A stretch of DNA of 18,815 nucleotides from Ruminococcus sp. UBA4385 (lineage in GTDB: Bacteria; Bacillota_A; Clostridia; Oscillospirales; Ruminococcaceae), in NCBI GenBank assembly GCA_002391065.1, contig DGRP01000020.1, positions 29,808 through 48,622 on the forward strand, given 5' to 3'. The notes beneath the pieces are model-generated. The model was not told the origin of the DNA, did no database searches, and was given only the letters and a program-made list of their open reading frames with translations. Below are positions 1 through 7,496 of the stretch, piece by piece. Both the position numbers and the translations under genes were made by a program. Position 1 is the stretch's first letter. Each line of letters starts with the position of its first letter.

Positions 1-543
1 TTCGGCTGGGGCGAGCTCTGGGGTATCGCTGACAGAACCGATTATGACCTCAAACAGCATATCAAAACTTCGGGCAAGACCCTTGATTATTTCGACCCTG
101 AGACTAATGAGAGATACATTCCTTACGTTATAGAGCCTTCTCTCGGTGTTGAAAGACTGTTCCTGACCGTTATCACCGAGGCTTATGACGAGGAGAACAT
201 CGGTACAGAGGAAAAGCCCGATATGCGTACTGTTATGCATTTCCACCCTGCACTTGCACCTGTAAAGGCAGCTGTGCTTCCTCTCTCTAAGAAGCTTAAA
301 GAGCCTGCTGAGAAGATCTACGAAGAGCTCTCGAAGAAGTTTGCAGTTGACTATGATGATGCAGGTAACATCGGTAAGAGATACCGCCGTCAGGACGAGA
401 TAGGCACACCTATCTGCATAACCTACGATTTTGACTCCGAGACCGACGGCTGTGTAACAGTCCGTGACAGAGATACTATGGAGCAGGAGCGTATCAAAAT
501 AGAGGAGCTTGAAGCTTATATCGCAAAGAAGATAGAGTTCTGA
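1..543 (+). CDS. glyQS: Glycyl-tRNA synthetase, C-terminal part (gene cut by window start)
   Basis: This is the 3' end (180 codons) of a single-chain, class II glycine--tRNA ligase, which charges tRNA-Gly with glycine in the cytoplasm. The reading frame is open from base 1. The visible part starts with the [16 protein letters not shown] block of the catalytic domain. Class II motif 3 follows ([12 protein letters not shown], with the ATP-binding Arg). The C-terminal anticodon-binding domain starts at about [17 protein letters not shown] and ends at KKIEF. An internal ATG at 223 lies inside the anticodon-binding domain and is not the start. A strong terminator begins about 20 bases after the TGA stop, so the gene ends a transcription unit. 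The alpha-2 form rather than the alpha2-beta2 form is supported by motif 3 and the anticodon domain lying on one chain. Confidence 0.96.
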   Translation, partial: FGWGELWGIADRTDYDLKQHIKTSGKTLDYFDPETNERYIPYVIEPSLGVERLFLTVITEAYDEENIGTEEKPDMRTVMHFHPALAPVKAAVLPLSKKLKEPAEKIYEELSKKFAVDYDDAGNIGKRYRRQDEIGTPICITYDFDSETDGCVTVRDRDTMEQERIKIEELEAYIAKKIEF

Positions 544-564
544 TCTTAAACAAAATAAAAGCTC

Positions 565-600
565 AAAATCCCACATCAGATTGCAGATGTGGGATTTTTT
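565..600 (+). terminator. Rho-independent terminator after glyQS
   Basis: A perfect 13-bp stem pairs 565-577 with 586-598 around an 8-base loop. It has a GC-rich core (TCCCACATC/GATGTGGGA) and runs into a T tract at 595-600. It sits about 20 bases after the glyQS stop and before the promoter of the next gene, so it separates the two units. Confidence 0.93.
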
Positions 601-611
601 CAGGTATGTAC

Positions 612-640
612 TTTACAAATATTGAGAAACATGATATAAT
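612..640 (+). promoter_or_regulatory. Sigma-A type promoter of the AGCS symporter-dgt unit
   Basis: TTTACA at 612-617 and a perfect TATAAT at 635-640 are separated by 17 bases, the ideal vegetative spacing. The predicted start near 647 gives a leader of about 32 bases with an AGGAG ribosome binding site at 666-670. The promoter follows the glyQS terminator directly. Confidence 0.85.
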
Positions 641-678
641 GATTTTGTATTGTTTTTTACGGAACAGGAGTTATGTGA

Positions 679-2100
679 ATGGATAAAATCAATGAAATTA
701 TCGGTAAGATCGACGGCTATGTCTGGGGACTGCCCCTTATTATACTGATAATCGTCTGCGGAGTGTTCCTGTCTTTGAGAGTCGGCTTTGTTCAGGTGAG
801 AAAGCTTGGCAAAGCGCTGAAATATATGGTCAAGGATGAGGAAGGCGAGCACGGCGAGGTTTCAGGCTTTGCGGCTCTTTGTACGGCGCTTTCCGCAACT
901 GTCGGAACAGGAAACATCGTGGGTGTGGCAACTGCTCTCACAACAGGCGGCCCCGGAGCGCTCTTCTGGATGGAGTTAGCCGCTTTCTTCGGAATGGCTA
1001 CCAAGTATGCCGAGGGTCTGCTCGCAGTAAAGTACAGAACTACCTCTAAAGACGGAAGTATTTTAGGCGGCCCTTTTTACTACATAGAAAACGGTCTCGG
1101 AAAGAAGTGGAAGCCCTTAGCCAAGGCCTTCGCCCTTTTCGGAGTGCTTGCAGGCCTTATGGGAATAGGAACTATCACTCAGATAAACGGTATAACCTCT
1201 GCGGTGAACAACTTCTTCGATCCGAAGTCTGAATATGCTGTCAGCATTTTCGGGAATAAGGTTACTATCGCAACTATCGTAGCAGGCTTTGCAGTGACTA
1301 TTCTTGCAGCACTCATCATTATCGGCGGTATCAAGGCGATATCCTCTGTATCGCAGATAATAGTTCCTGCAATGATAGTTCTCTACATCGGAAGCTGTCT
1401 TCTGATAATATTTACGAACATTGGTCAGGTGCCTACCGCTGTTGCTACAGTAGTCAAGAGTGCCTTCGGTTTAAGACCTATAGCAGGCGGCGCCGCAGGA
1501 TTTTCGGTAATGCTCATATCTATGAGGTCGGGTGTTGCAAGAGGTATCTTCTCAAACGAAGCAGGTCTCGGCTCGGCACCTATCGCAGCCGCTGCCGCAA
1601 GAACCAAAGAGCCTGTAAGACAGGGTCTTGTTACAATGACGGGAACGTTTATCGACACTATCCTCGTCTGTACAATGACAGGCCTTTCTATCGTTATCGC
1701 AGGCAGCTATGACAAGGGTCTTGAGGGTGTAGCCGTTACTACTGATGCGTTCAAAAGCGGGCTTCCGTTCCCGGGAAAGGTTTCGGCATTTATTCTGATG
1801 ATATGCCTTGCAGTGTTCGCATTCACAACTATTCTCGGCTGGAACTACTATTCCGAGCGCTGCCTCTCATACCTTATTGGCGGCTCAAACAAGACAGTTT
1901 CACGCATTTTCAGGGTGATTTATATCGCAGCCGTGTTCATTGGTCCTTATATGACCGTTCAGGCAGTATGGAACATAGCTGATATTTTCAACGGTCTTAT
2001 GGCTATCCCGAACGTTATCTCGCTGCTGCTCCTGTCGGGAGTTGTCGCCAAGGAGACAAAGGATTATCTCAAACGGCTAAAAAAAGGCGAGGTCGAGTAA
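679..2100 (+). CDS. Sodium:alanine/glycine symporter, AGCS family (AlsT/AgcS type)
   Basis: This is a 473-residue inner-membrane transporter expected to import alanine, glycine or a related small amino acid with sodium. Two family blocks are clear. The first is the N-terminal run ALCTALSATVGTGNIVGVA...TTGGPGALFWM at about residues 68-98. The second is the central signature MRSGVARGIFSNEAGLGSAPIAAAA at about 282-306. The protein has roughly eleven hydrophobic segments and a short charged C-terminus (KRLKKGEVE). Its length is usual for the family. The ATG is set by ACAGGAG upstream. The dGTPase gene starts 21 bases later with no terminator between, so the two are probably co-transcribed. The exact substrate (Ala, Gly or Gln) cannot be told from sequence. 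I give no gene symbol because several paralogues share this pattern. Confidence 0.93.
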   Translation: MDKINEIIGKIDGYVWGLPLIILIIVCGVFLSLRVGFVQVRKLGKALKYMVKDEEGEHGEVSGFAALCTALSATVGTGNIVGVATALTTGGPGALFWMELAAFFGMATKYAEGLLAVKYRTTSKDGSILGGPFYYIENGLGKKWKPLAKAFALFGVLAGLMGIGTITQINGITSAVNNFFDPKSEYAVSIFGNKVTIATIVAGFAVTILAALIIIGGIKAISSVSQIIVPAMIVLYIGSCLLIIFTNIGQVPTAVATVVKSAFGLRPIAGGAAGFSVMLISMRSGVARGIFSNEAGLGSAPIAAAAARTKEPVRQGLVTMTGTFIDTILVCTMTGLSIVIAGSYDKGLEGVAVTTDAFKSGLPFPGKVSAFILMICLAVFAFTTILGWNYYSERCLSYLIGGSNKTVSRIFRVIYIAAVFIGPYMTVQAVWNIADIFNGLMAIPNVISLLLLSGVVAKETKDYLKRLKKGEVE

Positions 2101-2121
2101 AGCTTTCTGCGAGGTGCTATT

Positions 2122-3357
2122 ATGACAGAAAACAAATTCAGAAACGTTGCCTCTCAGCCCTCAGACCCAAGCTGGGAGATCCACACAAAAAGGGAAGTTC
2201 CCCTGTACAAAAGGGATTCGGATATACGCTCTCCTTATGAGAGAGACTATACAAGGATACTGCATTGTCTTGCTTACAGAAGGCTTAAGCATAAAACTCA
2301 GGTTTTCTATAACATCGACAATGACCATATCTGCACCCGTATGGAGCACGTTCAGCACGTTGAGTCTGTAAGCTGTACGATAGCAAAGTATTTAGGTCTT
2401 AACACCGACCTTACAAGAGCGATCGCTATGGGGCATGACCTCGGTCATTCGCCCTTCGGACATGAGGGCGAGGTAGAGCTCACAAACATCAGAAAAGAAA
2501 ACGAAATGGACCGCTTCTGGCATGAGAGAAACAGTCTGCGCATGATAGACAGTCTGGAGCTTCTTGAGGATAATAAGCGCTTTTCAAGGAATCTCAATCT
2601 TACATACGCTGTCAGAGACGGCATAATCTCTCACTGCGGAGAGGTAGACGAAAACGGCCTGAAGCCCAGAGAGGAAGCAATAGACCTCAGCATTTTCAAC
2701 AGCCCGGGAGCGTACTTCCCCTATACATGGGAAGGCTGTGTAGTGAAAATTTCCGACAAGATCGCATATCTCGGCCGTGATATAGAGGACGCATTCAGGC
2801 TTAAATTTATAACTGTCTCCGACATGAGAGAGCTTGGCAGAATATCCCGAAAGTACGGCGAAAGGACGATTAACACCACCGTCATAATACATAACTTTAT
2901 CACCAATATCTGTGAGAACAGCTCTCCTGAAAACGGCATAATGCTTGATGACAAGTATTATGATATGCTCAACGAGATAAAGAAGTTCAACTATGAAAAG
3001 ATATACAAGAATCCAAAGTTTGATGCCTACAGGGATTATGTTAAAACGCTTATCCGTTCGATATATACGGTGCTTAATTCAGCCTATGAGGGCGAAAACA
3101 CATTTGTAAGGCTTTCGCAGATGCAGAAGGACTACCCGATGCTTATAGAAGACTTCACTGATTTTCTCTGCAAGTATGTGTCGCCCGAGCTTCTTAAAAA
3201 GCTCTCGAAGCTTACCAGCTACAGAAGATACCGAAACGAGAAAATATACGGCTGTCTTGAAACACGGGGCATTTACGTTCAGGCTATCATCGACTACATC
3301 GCAGGCATGACCGACAGATACGCTATACAGTGCTATAATGAGCTTTTAAGCTTCTGA
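2122..3357 (+). CDS. dgt: Deoxyguanosinetriphosphate triphosphohydrolase-like HD-domain protein
   Basis: This is a 411-residue cytoplasmic HD-superfamily phosphohydrolase of the dGTPase family, which splits dNTPs into deoxynucleoside and tripolyphosphate and helps balance dNTP pools. The family opening RDYTRILHCLAYRRLKHKTQVF is at about residues 41-62. The metal site is complete: H76 in RMEHVQH, H105-D106 in GHDLGHSPFGH, and D212 in VKISDKIAYLGRD. The start is fixed by GAGGTG at 2111-2116. The gene follows the symporter gene closely and ends at a bidirectional terminator. The family is certain. The nucleotide preference is not, since many Gram-positive members act on several dNTPs and need an activating nucleotide. 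Confidence 0.94.
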   Translation: MTENKFRNVASQPSDPSWEIHTKREVPLYKRDSDIRSPYERDYTRILHCLAYRRLKHKTQVFYNIDNDHICTRMEHVQHVESVSCTIAKYLGLNTDLTRAIAMGHDLGHSPFGHEGEVELTNIRKENEMDRFWHERNSLRMIDSLELLEDNKRFSRNLNLTYAVRDGIISHCGEVDENGLKPREEAIDLSIFNSPGAYFPYTWEGCVVKISDKIAYLGRDIEDAFRLKFITVSDMRELGRISRKYGERTINTTVIIHNFITNICENSSPENGIMLDDKYYDMLNEIKKFNYEKIYKNPKFDAYRDYVKTLIRSIYTVLNSAYEGENTFVRLSQMQKDYPMLIEDFTDFLCKYVSPELLKKLSKLTSYRRYRNEKIYGCLETRGIYVQAIIDYIAGMTDRYAIQCYNELLSF

Positions 3358-3362
3358 TATAA

Positions 3363-3397
3363 AAAGAGGTACTCTCAAAGAGTACCTCTTTGTTTTA
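3363..3397. terminator. Bidirectional terminator between convergent units
   Basis: A 13-bp perfect stem (3363-3375 with 3379-3391, AAAGAGGTACTCT/AGAGTACCTCTTT) has a very small loop. It has T-rich sequence after it on the plus strand (3389-3396) and CTTTTTAT after it on the minus strand. It ends dgt from the left. It lies directly after the minus-strand stop at 3395-3397, so it also ends the opposing operon. Confidence 0.9.
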
Positions 3398-5695
3398 TTC
3401 TTCTGTTCCGATAATGTCTTCGAGCATATAGAGGTCATCAGCGTAGTATTCGTCTTTGCCGTGAACGAGCTTCCATGTGTATATTCTGTCAGCAGGCTGT
3501 TCGCTCTTATCTCCGATTTTCAGCCCGAGTGCAGGCACATCAGCATTTACCACCTCGCCCGAGCCGTCGGGGGACAGCCTGAGGTACGGATATGCTTCAA
3601 GGTCCTCCTCGTCCTCGTCCACATAGCTTATCGCATAGCCTGCGAAGAGCTCACAGCTATCGGCATGAGCCTTGTAGAACTCAAACACACGGGAGAAACG
3701 CTCTGCGTGCTTTTTCTCATCGTTGCCGCTTGATCTCGCTGAGCTTCTGAACGAAAGAGCCGAGAGCTCCTCCTCGGAGAGCTCCGTTATCGGGCGGAAG
3801 AACTCCTTATCCGCACCCGGCAGAGCTATCAGCGGCTGCATAAAGATGCCTTCATCGTCTTCGGCAGGACTGCTGTGCGGCTCCCACTTTACACGGCAGA
3901 AGCCCTTATCAGCATAAACGATACCGCAGTTGAAGTCAAGCCCCTCATCAGGGAGACCGTCACCGTAAAGTGCATAGTTTGCCACCTGCCTTAGAAAACT
4001 CTGTGCAGGCCCGAAGGCTTCCTCTGTAACGGCAGGGATAAGCAGCTCTCTCTGACCGCAGCTTTCAAGACCGCCTGCAACAAGGTCATAGCAGCCCTCC
4101 TTGTAGGCGGACTCGTATATCCATATACGGTATAAATATGAGTCGTAGGGCAGGCTCTTGCCCTCGGCTTCAAGCTTTACCCACTTGTGAGAGTAAACCC
4201 TCGAATTTATAAGGTCAAGCACCGCACCCGAGCTGCTGCTGACCGCACCGAGAATGTCGAGCATAAGCTTCAGCCTTGCGTGGTTCGACTTGCCGCCCTG
4301 AATAGTTATAATGCATGAAGCCTCGCTCTCAGAAAGCTTATCCATAGTGCCTTCGGGCAGATAATGCGGCTGCTTGAACGCAGACACATCTATAGGGCTT
4401 CTCAGCATTAGTCTTATCTCATAGCTGTCGCCCTTGTGCTTTTTTGCGGTGATGATGATCACCTGATCCTCGTCACTGCCCCTGAACAGCATTACCTCAT
4501 CAAAGCGGCTGCCCTCTGTCAGCATAGCGTGTATGCTCTCGATGTCGGGCAGGTCGTCCTGTGCAAACAAGGGTATAGCATAGCCTAGAGGCTCAAAGCC
4601 TGCTGAGGAGTGCATCGGGAGCTTCAGCTCCTGCTCGGGTCCCTCGGGAAATTCAAAGGCAAGGTGCTTTGTGCAGAAGTCGCTCTGATTTCTTTCATCA
4701 AACTTCTTTGCCAGGTCCTCAGCTATGCCGAAGAACCAGTCACGAAGCTCTGCCGCATCGTATTTGCCGTCCTCGGAGTACTTCTCAAACTCAGCTGAGA
4801 TCTTCATGGGTATCACGGGATCATTTCCGCCCTTTAAGTATCTGTCAAAGAAGCGGTAGGCAGCCTCAGCGTAATAGAAGCGGTAAAGCTGGTTTTTTAG
4901 CCCCGAAAACAGGTGCAGGGTCTCGCAGATAAGGTCGTAGGCAGAATTGATGTCAGTAACGGTTTTAAGCTCGATTATGGAGCATATCTCGTGAGTATAG
5001 TTTACGTATTCGCTCTTCATCATCGGCAGGGCAAGGCCTGCGTAATACTCAGCCTCGGCATAGTAGCCTCTTCGTGAGAGGATATCCGCAAAGCAGGCAT
5101 AGGTCGCCTGAGGGACCTCGGCACAACGCATATTTCTCTGCTGCATTTCGTTGAGCATTGAAACCGCCTTTTGTGCAGAGCCGTGTTCAAGCTCCATTTC
5201 AGCCATAAAGCCTGCCTCGCAGGCTCTGCAGTCGCTGACCTCTGTACGCTCGTAGCGGTCGAACAGAGAAAGGTATTTCAAGGACTTTTTCGGGTCTATC
5301 CCTCGCCAGAACTGCGACTTTTTATAGTAGTATGTCCTCATTGTGTAGCCGTAGCGTTCAAGGTGCTCCTTGTAGCTGTCGAAGTAGCCCTCTATCTGCT
5401 CCATAGGTATCTGATAGAACTCACGGGAGTTCTCTATTATCCACTTGAATGCAAACATAAAATCAACAATATCGGCATCATCTGGGTTATCGTCAACAAG
5501 CTTCATATACTCGGGGAACATCAGCAGCCCCTTGAAGCTGTCACCGTGAAAGACCGACTCGTTTATGTACCTGTATCTGAGGTCTATCATAGTCTTGATA
5601 TCCTTCTGAGCGTCAGCCTCTGCAATTTCCTTTTTAAGGTAGCTCATACGCTCCTCGCCATGTTCAAGTGTGTTGAAGTAATCTCTGTCAAACAT
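3395..5695 (-). CDS. Helical-repeat protein with DUF4026-like C-terminal half, partner of the Hsp90-like ATPase
   Basis: This is a 766-residue cytoplasmic protein with no signal peptide or membrane segment. Residues about 1-330 are helical and rich in Tyr, Ala and Glu, with TPR-like helix pairs such as RACEAGFMAEMELEHGSAQKAVSMLNEM and RRGYYAEAEYYAGLAL. From about residue 370 the protein is mixed alpha/beta. Around 540-550 it has GGLESCGQRELLIP, which resembles the THGLxRCGxxELE region I recall from DUF4026 proteins but lacks the His residues. I take this as divergent DUF4026-like. The start is placed at 5695, not the ATG at 5710: GGGGGC lies 8 bases before it, and only 2 bases separate it from the upstream stop, a translational-coupling layout. 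The function is unknown. Context suggests a client adaptor or co-chaperone for the Hsp90-like protein. Confidence 0.85.
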   Translation of the reverse strand: MFDRDYFNTLEHGEERMSYLKKEIAEADAQKDIKTMIDLRYRYINESVFHGDSFKGLLMFPEYMKLVDDNPDDADIVDFMFAFKWIIENSREFYQIPMEQIEGYFDSYKEHLERYGYTMRTYYYKKSQFWRGIDPKKSLKYLSLFDRYERTEVSDCRACEAGFMAEMELEHGSAQKAVSMLNEMQQRNMRCAEVPQATYACFADILSRRGYYAEAEYYAGLALPMMKSEYVNYTHEICSIIELKTVTDINSAYDLICETLHLFSGLKNQLYRFYYAEAAYRFFDRYLKGGNDPVIPMKISAEFEKYSEDGKYDAAELRDWFFGIAEDLAKKFDERNQSDFCTKHLAFEFPEGPEQELKLPMHSSAGFEPLGYAIPLFAQDDLPDIESIHAMLTEGSRFDEVMLFRGSDEDQVIIITAKKHKGDSYEIRLMLRSPIDVSAFKQPHYLPEGTMDKLSESEASCIITIQGGKSNHARLKLMLDILGAVSSSSGAVLDLINSRVYSHKWVKLEAEGKSLPYDSYLYRIWIYESAYKEGCYDLVAGGLESCGQRELLIPAVTEEAFGPAQSFLRQVANYALYGDGLPDEGLDFNCGIVYADKGFCRVKWEPHSSPAEDDEGIFMQPLIALPGADKEFFRPITELSEEELSALSFRSSARSSGNDEKKHAERFSRVFEFYKAHADSCELFAGYAISYVDEDEEDLEAYPYLRLSPDGSGEVVNADVPALGLKIGDKSEQPADRIYTWKLVHGKDEYYADDLYMLEDIIGTEE

Positions 5696-5697
5696 TT

Positions 5698-7449
5698 TTA
5701 CAGCCCCCATTCTATCAGCTTTATAAGGTTTTCGTTCATTATGCTCATATCCTTCGGTCTTACTGGGAAGCCGCCCGATATGAGCGCCTGTATGTAAAGT
5801 ATCTTCGCAAAGGCGGAGAGCTTTTGTTTATCTCCGTTATTTGAAAGCTTAACTATCAGCTCCGCCGAAGCATTGAGATACAGTGCCGAGCACGCTTCCT
5901 TTACATCTTCCTCAAATGCGTCTAACATTCCCGAAAAGAGCTCATCGCTGTTTTCTTTAGCGTGCTCTATGTCCTTTTTGGTTTCGGCTTCACGGTCGGG
6001 AACATAGATACAGCTTATCTGCGGCGGCTCAAAGGTTTTGAGCACTGCCTTGCAGTCAAAGTCTTTCAAAGCCGTATTAAACACCGAGAGAAGCTCTTCA
6101 AAGCTTTCGGGCTCGTCACTGTCGAGCAGGCTTTCCTCAATAATGCTTTCGCTTATCGGCTGAGCATTCAGCACACCCATTCTTCCCGCAAACTCAAACA
6201 GCCTTTTCTCGTGCGTGTAGGACACGTTTACTAGCAGTTTCCCAAGCTCCGAAAAGATAGGCTTTATCTGCCTGAACGTATCAATGTCGGCACTGTAGTA
6301 GACTGTTCCTCTGTAGTCCATAAGGCTGCTTCCTCTGAGTATACCAAGGCTTGTTTCAAACTCAAAGTAGGGCATAAACGTTCTGAGGATCCGTTCATTC
6401 TCGCAGGCAACCGAGCGAAGCGCTGTTCCGTGCAGGCTCTCTATCCTTGCCAGAAGCGCAGGGTCTTTGAAGGAGAGCTCATCAAGGTAGTCTGCAATGC
6501 ATTTGCCGAGCTCCTCCTTTGCCTTTGCAAGATCCTCATCGGCCACAAAGTCCTCCCTTGAAGCTGTCGGCCGCAGCTTGTCGGTATTTATAAAGCACCT
6601 CACAAAGAATGCCCACTCGGGCAGGAGAGAAACTCCGCTTTCTGTAAGGAGCATATTTTTCAGATATATCCTGTGGCGGTTTTTAAGACCGCTTGCCGCC
6701 GATACAGTGAACGGCAGTATGTAAGCAACACCGCTGAAAAGTCCCGACACAGGCTTTAAGTCGATATAGTCAAGAAACTCATAGTCCGTACCGAAAATGC
6801 GCTTCCCCATTTGCAGAACGGTCTTTCTGCTGCTGCTCTTGGCAGGCAGAGAATTTATCAGAAGCTTCATTCCGCTTCCGTCTGACACATAGATAGGGTA
6901 GGGCAGCGGCAGCCCGAAGTAGGTCAGCCTTTCAGCCGCATAAGCCGCAGTAAAAAAGCCCTCACAGTCCTTTTTCGGCTTGAAGCTTATCGTGCTCCCG
7001 AAGGGCATATCAGGCTTTATCTGTGACACTCTGTACCTGCCGTCAGCGAAGCCGTGCCACTCAACAGCCTTGTCGGGCTCTTTTACGGAACGTGAGCGCA
7101 GCACTATCTCGTCTGTCACAATGAAGCAGGAGAGCATACCTATACCGAACCTGCCTATGTAATCCGAGCCGTTCCCTCTTTTCGAGGACTGCCCGATAAC
7201 GGAGATAAACTTGTGTACCTCTTCTTCCGTAAGCCCTATACCGCTGTCAGTGAAGCTCAGAGAAGAGCCATCAGCCGTGACATTTATCTCGGGCTCGGAA
7301 AATGACGGCTCTGCCTTTATCCTCATGCTGACCGCATCGGCAGCATTCTGGAGAAGCTCCCTTAAAAACACATCGGGGCTGCTGTATAAATGGTCGGAGA
7401 GAATTGAGATCATTCCTCCAAGGTCAACATTAAACTGAAAATCATCCAT
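5698..7449 (-). CDS. Divergent Hsp90/HtpG-like chaperone ATPase
   Basis: This 583-residue cytoplasmic protein has the Hsp90 layout. An N-terminal GHKL ATPase domain carries RELLQNAADAV (E31 catalytic, N35 for Mg-ATP), DSGIGLT (D68 and G70) and the lid glycines GRFGIGM (99-105). A middle domain contains IYLKNMLL (261-268) and FINTDKLRPTASRED (286-300). R298 there matches the middle-domain Arg that contacts the ATP phosphate in canonical Hsp90. It is shorter than typical HtpG (about 620-640 residues), with a compact linker and a C-terminal part that I cannot align to the usual dimerisation domain. There is no MEEVD tail. The start is set by AAGGAGA at 7455-7461. It is tightly coupled to the downstream helical-repeat gene. 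The ATP-binding fold is certain; whether it is a general chaperone or a specialised paralogue is open. Confidence 0.92.
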   Translation of the reverse strand: MDDFQFNVDLGGMISILSDHLYSSPDVFLRELLQNAADAVSMRIKAEPSFSEPEINVTADGSSLSFTDSGIGLTEEEVHKFISVIGQSSKRGNGSDYIGRFGIGMLSCFIVTDEIVLRSRSVKEPDKAVEWHGFADGRYRVSQIKPDMPFGSTISFKPKKDCEGFFTAAYAAERLTYFGLPLPYPIYVSDGSGMKLLINSLPAKSSSRKTVLQMGKRIFGTDYEFLDYIDLKPVSGLFSGVAYILPFTVSAASGLKNRHRIYLKNMLLTESGVSLLPEWAFFVRCFINTDKLRPTASREDFVADEDLAKAKEELGKCIADYLDELSFKDPALLARIESLHGTALRSVACENERILRTFMPYFEFETSLGILRGSSLMDYRGTVYYSADIDTFRQIKPIFSELGKLLVNVSYTHEKRLFEFAGRMGVLNAQPISESIIEESLLDSDEPESFEELLSVFNTALKDFDCKAVLKTFEPPQISCIYVPDREAETKKDIEHAKENSDELFSGMLDAFEEDVKEACSALYLNASAELIVKLSNNGDKQKLSAFAKILYIQALISGGFPVRPKDMSIMNENLIKLIEWGL

Positions 7450-7470
7450 ACTTATCTCCTTGATACAGAT

Positions 7471-7492
7471 ACAGCCCCATTTTCGGGGCTGT
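7471..7492 (-). other. GC-rich hairpin between the P-type ATPase and Hsp90-like genes
   Basis: A perfect 8-bp stem (ACAGCCCC/GGGGCTGT) closes a 6-base loop four bases after the ATPase stop codon. No T run follows on the minus strand (ATCTGTATC), so it is a poor terminator. The Hsp90-like ribosome binding site begins only about 10 bases beyond it. It may be a partial terminator, an mRNA-stabilising 3' end or a processing element that sets the ratio of the two genes. Confidence 0.6.
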
Positions 7493-7496
7493 GATC

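Noticed and set aside
3395..5695. Firm assignment of the 766-residue protein to DUF4026
   Set aside because: Only one region resembles the family from memory and the typical His residues are absent, so it is kept as DUF4026-like.
5171..5797. Open frame of 208 codons on the plus strand
   Set aside because: It lies wholly opposite the helical-repeat gene and the end of the Hsp90-like gene, has no ribosome binding site, and its Leu/Val-rich translation is typical of antisense reading of a coding strand.
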